A stretch of 64,000 bases of DNA from Amaranthus tricolor (Eukaryota > Streptophyta > Magnoliopsida > Caryophyllales > Amaranthaceae). The stretch is taken from contig NC_080059.1 in the NCBI RefSeq assembly GCF_026212465.1, positions 23,615,329 through 23,679,328 on the forward strand, read 5' to 3'. Positions 61,388-64,000 of the stretch are shown here, in pieces. The number at the start of each line of letters is the position of its first letter. The stretch's first letter is position 1. The notes below the pieces were generated by a model. That model did no database searches. It was not told the DNA's origin and worked only from the letters and a program-made list of their open reading frames with translations. A program made the translations under genes and the position numbers.

Positions 61388-64000
61388 TATGATGTCCCTG
61401 TAGAAATTCTCTGGTTAAGAAATCAGGGAGAGAGTTACTTTCGCCTCTTATATGCTCTATTTGAAAATCAAATACTGATAAAATTGCTTGCCATCTTGCA
61501 AAAATTTGTTTAGAAACAATGTTTTTGACATCCTTTTCTAGAACCTCTTTTGCAGATTTGCAGTCGATCCTTATCAAAAATTTTTTGTTGTAAAGATCAT
61601 CTTGAAATTTTGAAACGCATAGTACTATAGATAAAATTTCCTTTTTAATGGTAGAATAATTTTTTTGAGGTCCGAGCCAGAGACCTGAATGAAATCTAAC
61701 TAATTGTTCTTTTGTATCTATTCTTTGTTTTAATATGCCACCATATCCTATTTCTGATGCATCTGTTTCTACTATCATGAATGCAGATGGATCTGGAATG
61801 CCTAGACATGGAAGTGATTTGATTTTTTGTTTTAATTCAATAATAGTCTTAGTATGAATTTCTGACCAGGGAGGCGGATTTTTTTGAAGTCTTTGAAAGA
61901 GGGGCATGCAAATTTGTCTGAGCTTTGGGAAAAAATCTGATATATAATTTAGACATCCCAAAAATCTTTGTAACTGGGTTTTGTCTTTAATTTCGTTAGG
62001 GAATTTTTCTGCAAATTCTAAAGACCTTGTAATTGGCTTGATTGTTCCTTTATAAATGTCATGTCCCAAAAATCTAATTTTTGTTTGAAATAATTTCATT
62101 TTAGTGGCAGAAACTACTAAACCATTTTTTTCAACAGTGTTTAGAAATATATGTAAATGTTTGAAATGTTGATCAATATCATGAGAAAAAATTAAAACAT
62201 CATCTATATAAACAATTATGAATGAAGAAAATTGATTGAAAATATCATTCATTATATGTTGAAATTCAGAAGGAGCATTTTTAAGTCCAAAAGGCATTAC
62301 ATTCCACTCATAATGTCCAAATGGTACCGTGAATGCAGTTTTATACCTATCTTCTTTAGCAATTTGTATTTGCCAGAAACCAGATTTCATATCAAATTTT
62401 GAAAATATTTTGGCTTTATATAAGCGATTAATTAAATCTCTTTTATTTGGGATTGGATATCTTATCCATTGAAGAACTTTGTTTAAAGGTTTGTAATTAA
62501 TAACTAATCTAGGAACTCCTCTTTCTTTTTCTGCTGCATTCATAACATAAAATGCTGCACAGCTCCAAGGAGATTTGGATGGAGTTATTAATTTTTTATC
62601 TAAAAGAGTTTGAATTTCTTTCTTGCAGAATTCAAGATGCTCAGAATTCATTTGGATGGGTCTAGCTTTTGTAGGAATATTTTTTTCAGAGAAATCTTTT
62701 TCATATGGCAATGTGACAATATGCCTTTTTCTATCCCAAAAGGCATTTGGAATATCAGCACAAACTTTTGATTTAAAAATATTTTCTAAATTAAAAATTT
62801 TTTGTTGCAATTTTGATTGTTGTAATTGTTCTTCAATCCTTTGAAAAGAAATTTCTTCTTTTAAAGAAGAAATTTGAAATTCTTTTTGTTTTATTAAATT
62901 TATACTTTGTATTACTGAAGAATTTTGTAATAAATTAATATCTTTTTGTAACATGGGACTTAAAAAAGGAAATGATAATTGTTTCCCTAAAATTTTTGTA
63001 TGAACACCTTTGTCATCAACCCAAAAAGGATAAATTTGTGTTAAAAAGGGAGTGCCTAATATTATTTCTTCCTTAATATCATTAATAATAATGAAAGTAT
63101 TAGTAAAACTATAATTTTCATTTATGATCTTTCCTTTTGAAATTTTATATTTAATATCCATGGGTGAACTATTTGCACTATATAACCGAGTTTTTGTTTT
63201 TTCATAAAATTTAGTTGGGACTAATCCTTCCCTTAAGCAATTTTGATCCGCTCCACTATCAATTAAAGCAATATAGGTTTTTTGAAAATCTCCAATTTGA
63301 AAAGTAACTGGTGCATACCATTTTTGAAAATTAATTTTATTAATAACAGTGATAAAATCATCATCATCCCCATTAACTTTCTCTTTTCCCAAAGAAAGAT
63401 TTTCTTTATAGATGGGGTTTTCTAAAATAGATAATTTTGTTTCAAGTTCGAAATCTTTGATTTCTAAATGCTTTAAACTATTTTTGATAGAAATGATGTC
63501 TTCTTTGATTTTATTTATTTCAAGTTGAAGATCTTTGACCGAAAGAGTTTGATTCTTAATAGGAATTAATTTAGAAGTCATTTCTTTGGAAGAGTATTTT
63601 TCTAATAATTTTGAAATATTGAAAGGTTCAATTTGAGGAATTGGAATACTTTCTTTGTTTTTAGAGGTAGAGGTTTCACCCAAAACCATAGTTTTGAGTT
63701 TCAAAAGGGTTTCTCTTTTGATCTCTTTATCTTGGATTTTGTCAACGAGATCAAAAAGAAATTCCACATTTTTCTCTTTATCTGTTAAAACATTAATGCA
63801 TTTGATAGGAGAGGAAGAAATCGAAGATTCAGAATCAGAAGTTTGATCATTAATTTGTAAAATTTCGTCATCTTCCTTTTCTGAAGAAGAAGAAGAAGTA
63901 GACTCAGGGGTTTGTAATAATATTTTGGATATTTTATCTCCTAGCTCAGAGTCGTTAATAAATAATTCTTGAATCTTTTTCTTTGTGGTACAAGCATTTG
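61332..64000 (-). CDS. Pararetrovirus ORF1, C-terminal part (PR-RT-RNase H), cut by window edge, copy B'
   Basis: The frame is open from the right edge (just inside the zinc knuckle, reading KANAC) to the stop at 61332. It carries the acidic serine patch, coiled coil, protease IDSGADQN, RT MPFGLKNAP and YIDDVLIFS, and RNase H TDASE to LPDFLTREF, all as in copy A. No stop or frameshift is visible. An ATG-less internal start is not meaningful: the real start lies beyond the window, and whether the movement-protein end is present there is unknown. Confidence 0.9.
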   Translation of the reverse strand, partial: NACTTKKKIQELFINDSELGDKISKILLQTPESTSSSSSEKEDDEILQINDQTSDSESSISSSPIKCINVLTDKEKNVEFLFDLVDKIQDKEIKRETLLKLKTMVLGETSTSKNKESIPIPQIEPFNISKLLEKYSSKEMTSKLIPIKNQTLSVKDLQLEINKIKEDIISIKNSLKHLEIKDFELETKLSILENPIYKENLSLGKEKVNGDDDDFITVINKINFQKWYAPVTFQIGDFQKTYIALIDSGADQNCLREGLVPTKFYEKTKTRLYSANSSPMDIKYKISKGKIINENYSFTNTFIIINDIKEEIILGTPFLTQIYPFWVDDKGVHTKILGKQLSFPFLSPMLQKDINLLQNSSVIQSINLIKQKEFQISSLKEEISFQRIEEQLQQSKLQQKIFNLENIFKSKVCADIPNAFWDRKRHIVTLPYEKDFSEKNIPTKARPIQMNSEHLEFCKKEIQTLLDKKLITPSKSPWSCAAFYVMNAAEKERGVPRLVINYKPLNKVLQWIRYPIPNKRDLINRLYKAKIFSKFDMKSGFWQIQIAKEDRYKTAFTVPFGHYEWNVMPFGLKNAPSEFQHIMNDIFNQFSSFIIVYIDDVLIFSHDIDQHFKHLHIFLNTVEKNGLVVSATKMKLFQTKIRFLGHDIYKGTIKPITRSLEFAEKFPNEIKDKTQLQRFLGCLNYISDFFPKLRQICMPLFQRLQKNPPPWSEIHTKTIIELKQKIKSLPCLGIPDPSAFMIVETDASEIGYGGILKQRIDTKEQLVRFHSGLWLGPQKNYSTIKKEILSIVLCVSKFQDDLYNKKFLIRIDCKSAKEVLEKDVKNIVSKQIFARWQAILSVFDFQIEHIRGESNSLPDFLTREFLQGHHNAKEEESARKTQRVPEFR

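Larger units (their letters stand above)
55771..64000 (-). mobile_element. Inverted tandem pararetrovirus copies (B truncated, B' entering from the right edge)
   Basis: On the - strand, from the right edge: B' from the zinc knuckle through RNase H, ORF2 and intergenic region, then primer site 59531-59542, then copy B from leader to just before the protease active site, broken at 55771. Positions 55771 onward and 63301 onward match with an offset of 7530, so the tandem is in register. Against copy A, positions x and y pair as x + y = 115185 for ORF2, the ORF1 end and the primer site, with no length change. This is a head-to-tail concatemer longer than one genome. Confidence 0.9.

Overview
The window is plant nuclear DNA, almost certainly from a flowering plant. 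It holds a Ty3/gypsy LTR retrotransposon of the chromovirus Tekay/Del type and a set of endogenous plant pararetrovirus (family Caulimoviridae) copies. Both use initiator-tRNA-Met primer-binding sites (TGGTATCAGAGC). There is no prokaryotic signal and no ordinary host gene: everything recognisable is mobile, viral or satellite DNA.

Layout. (1) 1-7920: one LTR retrotransposon on the + strand, cut by the left window edge. The 5' LTR is 1-1644 (partial) and the 3' LTR is 5266-7920 (2655 bp, TGTAATG...CATTACA). Between them lies an open pol (protease, RT, RNase H, integrase, chromodomain-like tail). Gag is missing. The two LTRs differ at only three positions over 1644 bp, so the insertion is young. 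It sits inside the satellite that follows. (2) 7921-47585: about 39.7 kb of one satellite built from 14-bp modules, each two degenerate heptamers. The modules assemble into 42-bp (A-B-C) and 28-bp (A-C) units and then into duplicated blocks of about 1-8 kb. Block spacings are multiples of 14 bp apart from rare 1-2 bp indels. The many open frames on the - strand are by-products of the 42-bp period. (3) 47586-48110: a junction zone with AT-rich DNA, a 285-bp piece of the same satellite in inverted orientation, and a 38-bp inverted scrap of viral intergenic DNA. (4) 48111-55654: a complete unit-length pararetrovirus genome (+ strand, 7530-bp unit) running exactly from primer-binding site to primer-binding site. 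ORF1 encodes movement protein, coat/zinc knuckle, protease, RT and RNase H. ORF2, of unknown function, overlaps its end. The promoter/poly(A) region follows. This organisation fits Florendovirus best. (5) 55650-64000: the same virus on the - strand as a head-to-tail tandem, running off the right edge. It is joined to copy A through a 128-bp displaced movement-protein fragment and two microhomology junctions.

How the parts relate. The retrotransposon inserted into a pre-existing satellite array. The viral copies lie at the other end of that array, and a piece of satellite is inverted beside them. Copy A and the inverted copies look identical in all compared reading frames and have identical intervals between landmarks. 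They therefore either arrived together as a rearranged concatemer or were duplicated very recently. The inverted layout means that read-through transcription could make long double-stranded viral RNA. No computed alignment was available: identities were judged by reading the sequence and by coordinate arithmetic.
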